Origin: JAEUIE01 sp046350055
Lineage (GTDB): Bacteria > Planctomycetota > Planctomycetia > Gemmatales > HRBIN36
DNA: 64,000 bases
Reading direction: 5' to 3'
NCBI GenBank assembly: GCA_046350055.1
Contig: JAXMBC010000001.1
Coordinates: 806,001 to 870,000 of the forward strand
The position numbers and the translations under genes were made by a program. The first letter of the stretch is position 1. The number at the start of each line of letters is the position of its first letter. Positions 34,948 to 43,914 of the stretch are shown here, piece by piece. A model generated the notes under the pieces. The model did not search any database. It saw only the letters and a list, made by a program, of their open reading frames with translations, and was not told the origin of the DNA.

Positions 34948-35433
34948 ATGGTGATAGAAAACCCCATTGATGTGAAGCCGCTGATCTATGGCTTGGCAGG
35001 GGTCCTGGTGTTGTATGTGGCAACCCTGCTGTTCCCTGTGTATGTAGACAACAACGAATCATCGCGTGCATTTCGCTGGAACGCGCCAGTCAAAACTACT
35101 CCTCGTGCCGTTGACCGTATGACTCCTGCTGAGATTCAGCAGTGGGAGAATGACCCAATGCGAAAAGATCTGTGGGAAGCGATGAAGGCTCAGCCACCTT
35201 CGGTGCCCCTGGAGCCTGTTTACATGGGCGAGTTCTTCGGCGTAGGGTTCAACTGGCTCGGCTGGCTGACGCTGTTGGCTTTCGTTGCTTTGCTAGGCTA
35301 CGCCGCGTTCCGAGGCTATATCCTGTACAAGATCAAGATGGATGAAATGAAGAAACCCAAGAAGAAACGCGACCTGCCTTTGATGGTCCGCCGCCGTGGT
35401 GAGAAGAAACGCTACGGAACGTATGGTAGCTGA
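34948..35433 (+). CDS. Membrane protein of unknown function
   Basis: This 161-residue protein has one hydrophobic segment at about 12-30 ('IYGLAGVLVLYVATLLF') and a second at about 106-128 ('LGWLTLLAFVALLGYAAF'). A proline-rich soluble loop lies between them, and the tail is strongly basic ('KMDEMKKPKKKRDLPLMVRRR'-type, probably cytoplasmic). I recognise no family. It stands alone on the plus strand after the tRNAs. Confidence 0.6.
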   Translation: MVIENPIDVKPLIYGLAGVLVLYVATLLFPVYVDNNESSRAFRWNAPVKTTPRAVDRMTPAEIQQWENDPMRKDLWEAMKAQPPSVPLEPVYMGEFFGVGFNWLGWLTLLAFVALLGYAAFRGYILYKIKMDEMKKPKKKRDLPLMVRRRGEKKRYGTYGS

Positions 35434-35483
35434 GTCCATTTCCCGACAGTCGTGATTCGTGCATACCCCTAAGCAAGCGAGCG

Positions 35484-36203
35484 TTACCGCTTCCTCAGCT
35501 TGAGGTGCACTTCCGCCACGTTCATCATGTAGTGCTTGATGGGGTATTTCTTGACTGCCTGGGAGATCAGTTCGCTGGAACGATCGGGCTGCTGGTTCAT
35601 CTCGGCAAACAGCCCGCAATAGAGATGGGCATAGAAGAGCCTTGACTGCTTCTCTGCTGTCATCGGGCTCCCCGCTTCCGCAGCAGCCATTACCTTCTCG
35701 ATAGTGCTGTTACCCGCAAAGAGCTTGTAGACTTCCATCATGGGCACGCGACTATCCTGATTGACCTTCAGCATCTCCTTCCGTGCTGCCTCCAGCCCCT
35801 TCACCCGGGCATTGCAGAGCAGATGCCAGACAGCGTTTTCCACATCTTCCGGCTCAGCCTTGTCGGATGTGGTGAACTGGGCAACACCCTCAACAAACTT
35901 TTCAGCATAGTACAGGGTCAGGCCGCGGCGCCAGTGTGCTGGAGCATCGCTCGGCTTCAGCACGATCTGCTGATCGAAGTCGGCAAGAGATTCGGGGATC
36001 TTGCCGAGCTTGAAATGGACCGCACCGCGCAGACTGTAAATCGCTGGACTCTTCGGCTCGATCTTGACGGCTGTGTCCAGGATCTTTTTCGCTTCCTGGT
36101 AGTTGCCTGCTTCATCGGCACGCTGGGCTTTGGTCAGAAACCCGCGCAGGTCATCCTGCTGGGGAAGCGTAACGAGCAGCAGGAGGAATGATGCATGCCA
36201 CAT
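35484..36203 (-). CDS. Secreted TPR-repeat protein
   Basis: The start at 36203 gives a clean signal peptide ('MWHASFLLLLVTLPQQ') and 239 residues. Three TPR units follow ('AQRADEAGNYQEAKKILDTAV', 'IYSLRGAVHFKLGKIPESLAD', 'AHWRRGLTLYYAEKFVEGVAQ'), then helical repeats to the end. It probably scaffolds other periplasmic proteins. It sits 72 bases after the start side of the dehydrogenase/cytochrome gene's stop on the same strand, so it may be translated from the same message. Confidence 0.72.
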   Translation of the reverse strand: MWHASFLLLLVTLPQQDDLRGFLTKAQRADEAGNYQEAKKILDTAVKIEPKSPAIYSLRGAVHFKLGKIPESLADFDQQIVLKPSDAPAHWRRGLTLYYAEKFVEGVAQFTTSDKAEPEDVENAVWHLLCNARVKGLEAARKEMLKVNQDSRVPMMEVYKLFAGNSTIEKVMAAAEAGSPMTAEKQSRLFYAHLYCGLFAEMNQQPDRSSELISQAVKKYPIKHYMMNVAEVHLKLRKR

Positions 36204-36275
36204 GGGTATCCCCTGGAGATGAAGTGGAGCCGACACTCCACAATATAAGACAAACCACGCAAGGGCACAGCCAAC

Positions 36276-39200
36276 TTACTTCGCTACCTGCTGGGGTGAA
36301 CTCAGATAGCCAAACAGATCCCGTATCTCGCTGGGCTTCAGGGTATCCAGCAGCCCTTCGGGCATCAGCGACTTGTCAGTCTGCTGTTGCGATTCGATGT
36401 CACCCTTCGCGAGAGTCACCTTCTCTGTGGCGGTCTGGATGGTAAGCTGCTCGCCTTGCTTCTGGGTGATCATGCCCGTCAGCACGCGGCCACTGTGCAA
36501 TACGAACGTCGTCGCCCGGTAGTCCTGCGGCACGATGGCATTGGGCGTGACGATGTTCTCGAGCAAGTAGTCGAGGTTCATTCGCTGGGCCCCGGTCAGT
36601 TCCGGACCGATGGCCGTGCCCTCGCCGAAGAGTTTGTGACAGGTGGCGCAGTGCTTGTCGAAAAGCAGACGGCCGTTCTTGACATCGGCCTGCCGAAGCG
36701 TGGCGGGGGTGAGCTGGTTCTGCAACCGGGCGATGCGTTCCTTGAGTGCCGCCGGTGTGGCTCCGGTGCCCCAGCGCTGCGACACCCTCTTCTTGATATC
36801 CACCTGCGGCAGTTGGCGGAGCGTGACCACGGTCGGAGCGAGCACATCGCCGGCGGGGATGAGCTTGGCATCGAGGGCATCGAGCAACGCCCGGGCATAG
36901 CGCGGCCGGGCGCTCAGCGTGGCGAGGATGTCCTGCTTCTCGTCGGGTGTGGCGGTGGCGTAGAGTTGCAGAAGTTTAACGTAGACCGCCTCGGCATCAA
37001 ACCGGGCGAGGGCTTTGATCGCTGCCCGCCGCATCGTCGGCTCGGCGAGTAGTTCGAGCACGGTAGGTAGCAGGTCCCCCGTCGGCTTCTGCGTGAGGAT
37101 GGTAAGACAGCGGGCACGCTCTTCGACGGGGAGCACCTTGGTACGGAAGCGGGTGGCGACTTTCTGGAGTGATTCGGGGTCACCAAGTCGCCCGGCAATT
37201 TCCTGGCAACGGTTGGTGACATCTATGTTCTCTGGTCTAGGTGCTATTGAGTCGAGAATCCGTTTCCACGCTGGAGACCACGTCTTTCCTTCAATGGACT
37301 GTTCAAGACCTTTGAGAATCGATGCCCAGTAATGGCCAAACGGGGCTCCCTCGAATGCTAATCGATCCACAATATCGTACGCGTCGATTTTCACGAGCTT
37401 CCTGACTGCCCACTCCAATAGCAGCGGATGATGTACCATTCCCTGCACTTTCAATTTCTTCCAAGTATCGGGATGTATCCATTCTTCGATGCCATTCCAG
37501 ACGAGGGTAACCAGCAACTCAGTATCCGTCGAATATGACTTAGCCTCGTACTGGTAGCGGTTCCATTGCGCAAAAGCGTACAAATAAATGGTATGTACAG
37601 CCTCTTTACGTTTAGCTAAGTGAAGTCGTGGCAACACGGAGGCCATGGTCATCAGAACTGCTCGGTTGTCTTTCGCGATCAACTCAAGATCAACCGGAAA
37701 TGCCAAAGGCAAGTTACACTCTTGGCCGGGTCTATCACACGAAAGACGAAGTGCCCAGCATCGCATTCGCTCAGGTTGATCATTCACCCAGTACTTTGCA
37801 TACTCCACCTTTGCCCCGCAAGCATGCAGCGTCCACAAGGCACGCAGGCGGGCAGTGATGGTTTGTTGGGGATCATCCAGGATGTCGAACAAGGGTTGTA
37901 CGTTGAGTTGTTGCACGCGTGCAGACTCAGGGGGCTGACGCCCCCCGCTCGCGACAGCTCGCTCCTGCAACAACCTCCGTGCCTGCCGGATGTGCCACTC
38001 CTTGCCTTTTTCCTTGTGCAATGCCACCAGTTCCGCGTCGCTGCACTTCGCCAGGTCCTTCTTCCACGGCTCAGGCTTGCCATACGTCACCTTGTAGATG
38101 CGGCCTGTCGTTCGCTGCGTGTTGACATAGCTATGACACTCGCCGGTGTCACTCCAATCGATGATGTACACGCCGCCGTCAGGACCTGCCTTGGCTTGCA
38201 CACCCATGAACCAGCCGTCTTTCACCTTCAGTACATCGGGCTGGTGCCGGGCGATGGCGACCGGGCCATCGTAGTCGATCTTCTCACGCTGCAGCCGCTT
38301 GCCATGGATGCTCAGCGTGTAGAGCTGGTTCTGGTACTCCTTTGGCCAGTTGCCTTCCTGGTAAATCATCAGCCCGCTGTGGGCGTGGCCGCCGAGGGAG
38401 TCGTCGAACCGGCCGCCTTCGGTCCACTTGCCGCCGCCCCAGTGCTTGTGGTCGGCACAGCCGGGGAGCGGGTGGTAAATCCACGGGTTGGGGTCGCTGC
38501 CGAACATGCGGATGTAGTGGGCGTTGGGCACCACCTGGAAGACATGGTCGATGACGCAGTTGGTCATGAACCAGGTGCCGTACTGATCGTAGTCCAGGCC
38601 CCACGGGTTGGTGCCGCCCCAGCAAACGACTTCAAAGTGATGCAGCGTCGGGTGGTAGCGCCAGATGCAGCAGTCGAAGACCGCACGCTGGTCGTCGGGG
38701 GTGCCCGGCTTGCCAACCTTCGACTTCAGTGTGATACCATGGCAGCCGTAGAGCCAGCCGTCCATGCCCCAGGTGAGGTTTGAGACGATGTTGTGCTTGA
38801 TCTCGGTGTTCCAGCCATCGAGCAGCACCTTCGCCGGCCCTGCGGGTTTATCTTCACCCTCATTCACTGGAATGAAGAGCATCTCCGGGGCGGAGAGGAG
38901 CCAGACGCCGCCGAAGCCCAGTTCGATGCCGGTGAGGTTGCGGCCGTTGTCGAGGAAGACGGTGCGTTTGTCGTGCACACCATCGCCATCGGTGTCTTCG
39001 AGAATGACGACGCGATCCTTGCCCGGCCCCGACTTCTGCCAGTTCGGGTAGGCCATCGATTCGACCACCCAGAGCCTGCCGCGGGTATCGATAGTGAAGG
39101 CGATGGGCTCGACGACATCGGGTTCACTGGCAAAGCAGGTGGCCTTAAAGCCAGGGGGTAGCTGCATGGTTGCTGCGACTTCGCGAGCATTCATCGGGCG

Positions 39201-39278
39201 GTTGGAGGGTTCGTCGCTGCCGAGGGTGAAGAGGCAGATGGTGAAGAAAGCAAGCACAACCGGGAGAGTGAACTTCAA
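36276..39278 (-). CDS. PVC-type secreted dehydrogenase with C-terminal CxxCH haem domain
   Basis: A TTG at 39278 is chosen as start: an AGGAG lies seven bases before it and it opens a proper signal peptide ('KFTLPVVLAFFTICLFTLG'). The next ATG upstream (39404) would add 42 atypical residues. The 1000-residue protein has an N-terminal beta-propeller of the membrane-bound dehydrogenase type ('LPPGFKATCFASEPDVVEPIAF', 'VFLDNGRNLTGIELG'). Armadillo/HEAT-like helices follow, then a haem domain with 'CATCHKLFGEG' about 125 residues from the end. This architecture is typical of planctomycetes and is thought to oxidise sugars or polyols in the periplasm. Its substrate is unknown. Confidence 0.88.
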   Translation of the reverse strand: MKFTLPVVLAFFTICLFTLGSDEPSNRPMNAREVAATMQLPPGFKATCFASEPDVVEPIAFTIDTRGRLWVVESMAYPNWQKSGPGKDRVVILEDTDGDGVHDKRTVFLDNGRNLTGIELGFGGVWLLSAPEMLFIPVNEGEDKPAGPAKVLLDGWNTEIKHNIVSNLTWGMDGWLYGCHGITLKSKVGKPGTPDDQRAVFDCCIWRYHPTLHHFEVVCWGGTNPWGLDYDQYGTWFMTNCVIDHVFQVVPNAHYIRMFGSDPNPWIYHPLPGCADHKHWGGGKWTEGGRFDDSLGGHAHSGLMIYQEGNWPKEYQNQLYTLSIHGKRLQREKIDYDGPVAIARHQPDVLKVKDGWFMGVQAKAGPDGGVYIIDWSDTGECHSYVNTQRTTGRIYKVTYGKPEPWKKDLAKCSDAELVALHKEKGKEWHIRQARRLLQERAVASGGRQPPESARVQQLNVQPLFDILDDPQQTITARLRALWTLHACGAKVEYAKYWVNDQPERMRCWALRLSCDRPGQECNLPLAFPVDLELIAKDNRAVLMTMASVLPRLHLAKRKEAVHTIYLYAFAQWNRYQYEAKSYSTDTELLVTLVWNGIEEWIHPDTWKKLKVQGMVHHPLLLEWAVRKLVKIDAYDIVDRLAFEGAPFGHYWASILKGLEQSIEGKTWSPAWKRILDSIAPRPENIDVTNRCQEIAGRLGDPESLQKVATRFRTKVLPVEERARCLTILTQKPTGDLLPTVLELLAEPTMRRAAIKALARFDAEAVYVKLLQLYATATPDEKQDILATLSARPRYARALLDALDAKLIPAGDVLAPTVVTLRQLPQVDIKKRVSQRWGTGATPAALKERIARLQNQLTPATLRQADVKNGRLLFDKHCATCHKLFGEGTAIGPELTGAQRMNLDYLLENIVTPNAIVPQDYRATTFVLHSGRVLTGMITQKQGEQLTIQTATEKVTLAKGDIESQQQTDKSLMPEGLLDTLKPSEIRDLFGYLSSPQQVAK
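37930..37945. repeat. GC-rich palindrome inside the cytochrome gene
   Basis: GGGGGC-TGAC-GCCCCC forms a perfect 6-bp stem within the reading frame. It encodes 'SGGRQPPE' between two conserved parts of the protein, as expected from in-frame insertion of a small palindromic element. Flanking bases (GACTCA, CGCTCGCGAC) may belong to the element. Confidence 0.5.
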
Positions 39279-39424
39279 GGGGGAACTCCTACCTTGCGGA
39301 AGAGTAGAGGCGGGGACGAAACCACGCGAAGGGATACGATACCACGACTCAAACTGAAATGCATCCTTTCCGATGGATCGCCTGTGAAAGTTGATTAGAC
39401 TCAAACCATCACCTGTTAAGTACC

Positions 39425-40603
39425 ATGCAGCAAACCCACAAAGTCTGGCGATTTCTGTACCACACAGCTGTTGGCTTTGGCGGACTTGCGCTGATTGTTT
39501 ACTACTTCATTCACATCGTGACCCTCTCTGAACTGGGGCCTGTTAGCTATCTCCCCATCCTTCCGCTTTATCTGGGAATCATCTGGCTCTCCATCTTTGT
39601 CCACGAAATAGGCCACGTCGTTGCTGCTCTCGTTGTTGGGTTTCGCATCGAGGCCATTGTGTGCGGCCCTATCAAACTGGAAGATATTCACAAGAAGTGG
39701 CGGTGGGGTATCAATTGGAGGTCCGATGTGCCTGGTTATGTGCTGGCCACACCGCAGAGTATAAGTGGCTTCCAATGGAAATACTGCCTCTTCGCTCTGG
39801 CTGGACCATTCTTCACGCTCCTCCTTTTACTTGTCTCACTGCTCCTCTTTCTGAGTTACCTTGATGTGATTGACGTAGCTAACATCAACACAGGCTTCCG
39901 GCATCTTCATGGTGGTAGTGTGCTGCCTTTTTATCTCGCCGGGTTTTGCTCGTTGTACAATCTGGTCTGCTTGTTGCTTTGCCTCATTCCCATGGTTTTG
40001 CCCACAGGTCAACTGAATGATGCTGGCACAGTCTGTTGGGTCTTGAAGTTTGGCAGACGTGATTTTCAATTGACCGAGTTGACTGACAGTATGCAGAAGG
40101 GGGTGCGTCCTCGTGATATTGATCATGTCAAACTGCTGGACTGCCTCGGCTCACCACGCACTGGCACGGTTTACGATTGCTTCACTTTTCTCGTGGGATA
40201 CTACCACTACCTCGATGCCCGTGATCTCAGCGTGGCCGAACTGCTTCTTGCCAAGGCGGTCCAATGTTATGGAGACAATCCGGACCTTGCTACGCCATCA
40301 GTGCTGCTCGAGCATATCTACTTTCACGCCATGTTTCGCCAGCCCGTAGATCATGCTGCCAGTGCCTTCGAATTGTGTGAAGGACATGCCAGCGTCCAGA
40401 AGCCCACTCTGCTCCGCGCCAAAGCGGCAACTCACTTTGCCACCGGTGAGTATTCCCATGCTATTACGGTAGCTGAGGAATCCCTAATGCTGCTAGCTGA
40501 TCCCGAAGACAAAGGCGGCTCCATCGCGGAACGGGAGTGGGTGGAGGAGATCATCACGCGAAGTAAGACTGCAATGCAAAATCCCGCCAGCATCAGCTGC
40601 TGA
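39425..40603 (+). CDS. M50-family membrane metalloprotease
   Basis: This 392-residue protein has about six hydrophobic segments. The zinc motif 'HEIGH' lies at 60-64 within a membrane helix, and a second site 'LPTGQLNDAG' resembles the M50 (N/L)xxPxxxxDG motif that supplies the third zinc ligand. This is a site-2-protease-type fold. After the membrane part, about 170 soluble residues with TPR-like helices form an unusual cytosolic extension ('RAKAATHFATGEYSHAITVAEE'). It lies 146 bases after the divergent cytochrome gene. Confidence 0.75.
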   Translation: MQQTHKVWRFLYHTAVGFGGLALIVYYFIHIVTLSELGPVSYLPILPLYLGIIWLSIFVHEIGHVVAALVVGFRIEAIVCGPIKLEDIHKKWRWGINWRSDVPGYVLATPQSISGFQWKYCLFALAGPFFTLLLLLVSLLLFLSYLDVIDVANINTGFRHLHGGSVLPFYLAGFCSLYNLVCLLLCLIPMVLPTGQLNDAGTVCWVLKFGRRDFQLTELTDSMQKGVRPRDIDHVKLLDCLGSPRTGTVYDCFTFLVGYYHYLDARDLSVAELLLAKAVQCYGDNPDLATPSVLLEHIYFHAMFRQPVDHAASAFELCEGHASVQKPTLLRAKAATHFATGEYSHAITVAEESLMLLADPEDKGGSIAEREWVEEIITRSKTAMQNPASISC

Positions 40604-40632
40604 CTACTGGCTCCTGGCTTCTGGCTCCTGTA
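40601..40632. repeat. Dispersed repeat, copy 8
   Basis: TGACTACTGGCTCCTGGCTT followed by CTGGCTCCTG lies immediately at the end of the M50 gene and before xylA; the M50 TGA stop is its first triplet. Confidence 0.6.
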
Positions 40633-40674
40633 TCCTTCCACTATCATCCCACGCAACCCTAGCGAAGCACCCCC

Positions 40675-41988
40675 ATGTCCTACTTCCCCGAAGTCCCCAC
40701 CAAGATCGCCTACGAAGGCCCTACCAGCAAGAACCCGCTCAGCTTCAAGCACTACAAGGCGGACGAAGTCGTCGAAGGCAAGACCATGCACGACTGGTTC
40801 CGCTTCGCCGTCTCCTACTGGCATGCTTTCCGTGGCACCGGCGCCGACCCGTTCGGCCCGGGCTGTGCCGTGCGGCCTTGGGAAGATGGCACCGATAGCG
40901 TCGAGATGGCCCAGAAGCGGGTTCGCGTGGCCTTCGAGTTCCTGCAGAAGCTCGGCGTTGGCTTCTACTGCTTCCACGACCGCGACGTCGCCCCCGAAGG
41001 CAAAACCCTGGCCGAGAGCAACAAGAACCTGGATGCCGTGGTCAAGGTGCTGAAGGAAGAGCAGGACCGCACCGGCATCAAGCTCCTCTGGGGCACCGCG
41101 AATCTGTTCAGCAACAAACGCTACGTACACGGTGCCGCTACTAGCCCGAATGCCGATGTCTTCGCCTATGCAGCCGCCCAGGTGAAGAAGGCGATGGAAG
41201 TGACCAAAGACCTCGGCGGTTCAGGCTACACCTTCTGGGGTGGCCGCGAAGGCTACAGCAACCTCTACAACACCGACATGAAGCGCGAGCTGGACCACCT
41301 CGGCCGCTTCCTCAACCTCGCCGTCGAGTACAAGAAGAAGATCGGCTTCACCGGGCAGTTCTACATCGAGCCGAAGCCGAAGGAACCCACGGTTCACCAG
41401 TACGACTTCGATGCCGCCAGTTGCATCGCCTTCCTGAAAACCTACGGCCTGGACAAGGACTTCAAGCTCAACATCGAAACCAACCACGCCACCCTGGCCG
41501 GCCACACCATATTCCACGAGATGCAGTACGCCAGCCAGTACGGCTTCCTCGGCTCCATCGATGCCAACCGGGGCGACCTCCTCCTCGGCTGGGACACCGA
41601 CCAATTCCCCACCGACATCTACATGACCGCCACCTGCATGCTCGTCGTCCTGGAACAGAAAGGCTTCGGCACCGGCGGCATCAACTTCGACGCCAAGGTC
41701 AGAAGAGAAAGCTTTGAACCAGTCGATCTCTTCCACGCTCACATCGGCGGCATGGATGCCTTTGCAAGAGGCCTCAAGATCGCCGCTCAGATGCGCAAAG
41801 ACGGAGCCTTCAGCAAGTTCATCAAAGACCGCTACGTCTCTTGGGATAGTGGTATTGGTGCGACGATTGAGAAGGGTGCCGCGAAGTTCGAAGACCTGGA
41901 GAAGTACATGCTCGAAAAGGGCGACGCCGCCCCAAACACGAGTGGCCGGCAGGAGATGTTGGAGAATGTGATGAATGGGTATCTGTAA
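40675..41988 (+). CDS. xylA: Xylose isomerase
   Basis: This 437-residue enzyme interconverts D-xylose and D-xylulose. It has the class II signatures 'WHAFRGTGADPFG', 'FYCFHDRDVAPEG' with catalytic His101 and Asp104, 'YTFWGGREGY', 'IEPKPKEPTVHQYD', 'IETNHATLAGH', 'GSIDANRGD' and 'GWDTDQFPTD'. The metal-binding Glu, Asp and His residues are intact. Length is standard. No xylulokinase or transporter is beside it. Confidence 0.97.
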   Translation: MSYFPEVPTKIAYEGPTSKNPLSFKHYKADEVVEGKTMHDWFRFAVSYWHAFRGTGADPFGPGCAVRPWEDGTDSVEMAQKRVRVAFEFLQKLGVGFYCFHDRDVAPEGKTLAESNKNLDAVVKVLKEEQDRTGIKLLWGTANLFSNKRYVHGAATSPNADVFAYAAAQVKKAMEVTKDLGGSGYTFWGGREGYSNLYNTDMKRELDHLGRFLNLAVEYKKKIGFTGQFYIEPKPKEPTVHQYDFDAASCIAFLKTYGLDKDFKLNIETNHATLAGHTIFHEMQYASQYGFLGSIDANRGDLLLGWDTDQFPTDIYMTATCMLVVLEQKGFGTGGINFDAKVRRESFEPVDLFHAHIGGMDAFARGLKIAAQMRKDGAFSKFIKDRYVSWDSGIGATIEKGAAKFEDLEKYMLEKGDAAPNTSGRQEMLENVMNGYL

Positions 41989-42008
41989 CGACCGCAGAGG
42001 ATTGAGGC

Positions 42009-42965
42009 ATGCACAAAAAAGCGTTCGTTAGTCACGCAAGCGAAGACAAAGAACGGTTCGTTCTTGACTTCGCTAGCAAGTTGCGTGCAAATGGTGTAGA
42101 CGCATGGCTTGACCGTTGGGAAATGCTCCCCGGTGATAGTTTGGTAGATAAGATATTTGAAGAAGGACTGAAGGAAGCGAATGCGGTTATCGTCGTGCTT
42201 TCCAAACATAGCGTAAAGAAACCGTGGGTTGTAGAAGAATTAAATGCAGCGTTTGTAAAACGGATTCAAGCACAAACAAAATTGATCCCGGTGCTTATTG
42301 ATGATTGCGACGTGCCAGAATGTCTTGCCTCGACGCTGTGGGAAAAGATTAATCCAAATTCAGATTACAATGAGAACGTTCGCCGCATTGTGAATTCAAT
42401 CTATGGCATCAATCAAAAGCCTGAACTGGGTAACCCTCCTACGATTACATCGCTAATAATCGATGATATTCCGGGGTTGACACGACAGGATAGCATTGTC
42501 TTTTCGACAACATACGAGGAAATGCTGCGGACATCCCGAGATCAGTTAGATTTCAAGCATGCATTGACCTTAATCCAAGCCAAAGGTCTGACACTACAGG
42601 AAATCATCGATAGTTGCGAGATCCTGGATGAAGGTCATTATCTGGGATGCTTAAAAGTCCTGTCGCCTGATCCCGTGGATCGAATATTTTCACTAAACAG
42701 AACCACTCTCGGTTTAGACACCTATCTTCGCTCAAAGCTACCTGAATACGATGCGATCACTTCGCAGGTGATGTCCAAGATTGTGAATCAAAACGAAGAT
42801 AATCATGAAATCGCTGTGTCGCTTAACTGCAATCAGTTGGTGGTCGATCACATCTTTCGACTGCTGATTGACAGAAATCTAATAGGAGCCCAACGGACTC
42901 TCGATGGCACCTTTCATCTGCACAAAATCTCACCACAATTGAAAAGAATGCTACAGGGTAATTAA
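42009..42965 (+). CDS. TIR-domain protein
   Basis: This 318-residue protein starts with a TIR domain (about 1-140): 'KKAFVSHASEDKERFV', 'VDAWLDRWEMLPGDSL', 'ANAVIVVLSKHSVKKPWVVEEL' and 'KLIPVLIDD'. Glu77, four residues after Trp73, is the candidate NADase residue. Bacterial TIR proteins of this type often cleave NAD in anti-phage systems. Residues 150-318 show no family I recognise, but the end looks like a small winged-helix ('NQLVVDHIFRLLIDRNLIG'). The gene is visibly richer in A+T than its neighbours, suggesting transfer. It starts 20 bases after xylA. The 163-base gap after it holds only a short ATGCTG-ATTA-CAGCAT hairpin. Confidence 0.82.
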   Translation: MHKKAFVSHASEDKERFVLDFASKLRANGVDAWLDRWEMLPGDSLVDKIFEEGLKEANAVIVVLSKHSVKKPWVVEELNAAFVKRIQAQTKLIPVLIDDCDVPECLASTLWEKINPNSDYNENVRRIVNSIYGINQKPELGNPPTITSLIIDDIPGLTRQDSIVFSTTYEEMLRTSRDQLDFKHALTLIQAKGLTLQEIIDSCEILDEGHYLGCLKVLSPDPVDRIFSLNRTTLGLDTYLRSKLPEYDAITSQVMSKIVNQNEDNHEIAVSLNCNQLVVDHIFRLLIDRNLIGAQRTLDGTFHLHKISPQLKRMLQGN

Positions 42966-43128
42966 TCAGATTCGGTTGCGCAATGCCTCAGCCCTGTGTC
43001 CAGTTTCATCAATAAAGCCGCGGCAGGGTTATCCGGTACTCGGGATGACCCTGGTTCGCAAGACTTGCCTACAGCAGGGTCATGCTGATTACAGCATACC
43101 CCTGTCACATTTCACTGAACCTGCCCCC

Positions 43129-43800
43129 TCACAGCGTCCTCAAAAACGCAATCAGCGCCTTCTTCTCTTCCTCAGACAGATCGAGCCCAAACTTGTGCCC
43201 CGGCACCGCCCGTGTCTTGACTCCCGGCCCCTTCCAGCCACTGGGTACATAGTCATCCCGCAGTCTCTTCGGATCAAACCAATCTTCCAACGACGCCACT
43301 GATCCGGAATGCTCATACAAACCGCGATACCAGACGCCACGAAGCGTGGGAATCTTGTAGTACCCGGTCCCCTTGCGCGTCTTGAGCGCCAGACCGGGGT
43401 CGGTTTCCACTCGTCGCTTACTGACATCTAGGCCCATGTCGCCAGCATCCTCAGGCGGGTCAAAGCCAGTGGCGGCTACCAGCTTGTTGTTCGTGTAGAG
43501 AGGCGGCGTATGACACTGCGCACAGCCTTCCGCTTTAAAAATCCTCTCACCCTGCTGAGCAAGGTCGTCAAACGGATGGGGACTCTTCACATGCTCCAGC
43601 GAGTAAAGGTAAAGGCCCATCGCATACATGGCCTCGTCTGGCGGTCGTTTCCGCAGCCGCTGGGGCGTCTCCGGCACCATCCGGTGCGGCCCAAACACGC
43701 CATTGTCAGCAAACTCGACGAGTATCCCATAGCGGGCGATATCTTCCGGCCCCCGATCACGATGCGTCGCCGTGGCGGGGTGGCACTGGTAAATAATGAA
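43129..43800 (-). pseudogene. N-terminally truncated cytochrome c peroxidase/MauG-like gene
   Basis: A GTG at 43698 could start a 189-residue protein, but family-like sequence continues upstream in frame to about 43800 ('DRGPEDIARYGILVEFADNG') without a proper start. The remaining part has one haem site 'CAQCH', 'PPLYTNNKLVA', 'YKIPTLRGVWYRGLYEHSGS' and 'SEEEKKALIAFLRTL', as at the C-terminal end of di-haem peroxidases. The first haem domain and signal peptide are missing. The break coincides with palindromic elements at 43812 and 43869, so I treat it as a remnant. Confidence 0.6.
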
Positions 43801-43811
43801 TGAAACCGTGG

Positions 43812-43839
43812 CACTGCTTTGAGTACTCTCAAAGCAGTG
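43812..43839. repeat. Palindromic element A (REP-like)
   Basis: CACTGCTTTGAG-TACT-CTCAAAGCAGTG is a perfect 12-bp stem with a 4-base loop, at the broken end of the cytochrome remnant. Confidence 0.7.
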
Positions 43840-43868
43840 AAGACCATGCGATCACTCCGCGCGCCTTC

Positions 43869-43896
43869 CACTGCTTTCGGAATACCGAAAGCAGTG
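43869..43896. repeat. Palindromic element B (REP-like)
   Basis: CACTGCTTTCGG-AATA-CCGAAAGCAGTG is a perfect 12-bp stem sharing the CACTGCTTT outer half with element A, 29 bases away. The pair resembles a mosaic of two REP units. Confidence 0.7.
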
Positions 43897-43914
43897 CCAC
43901 AATACACTACTATC

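Noticed and set aside
40823..41053. Open frames overlapping xylA in other frames
   Set aside because: xylA has complete catalytic motifs across the whole stretch; the others are by-products of its codon use.
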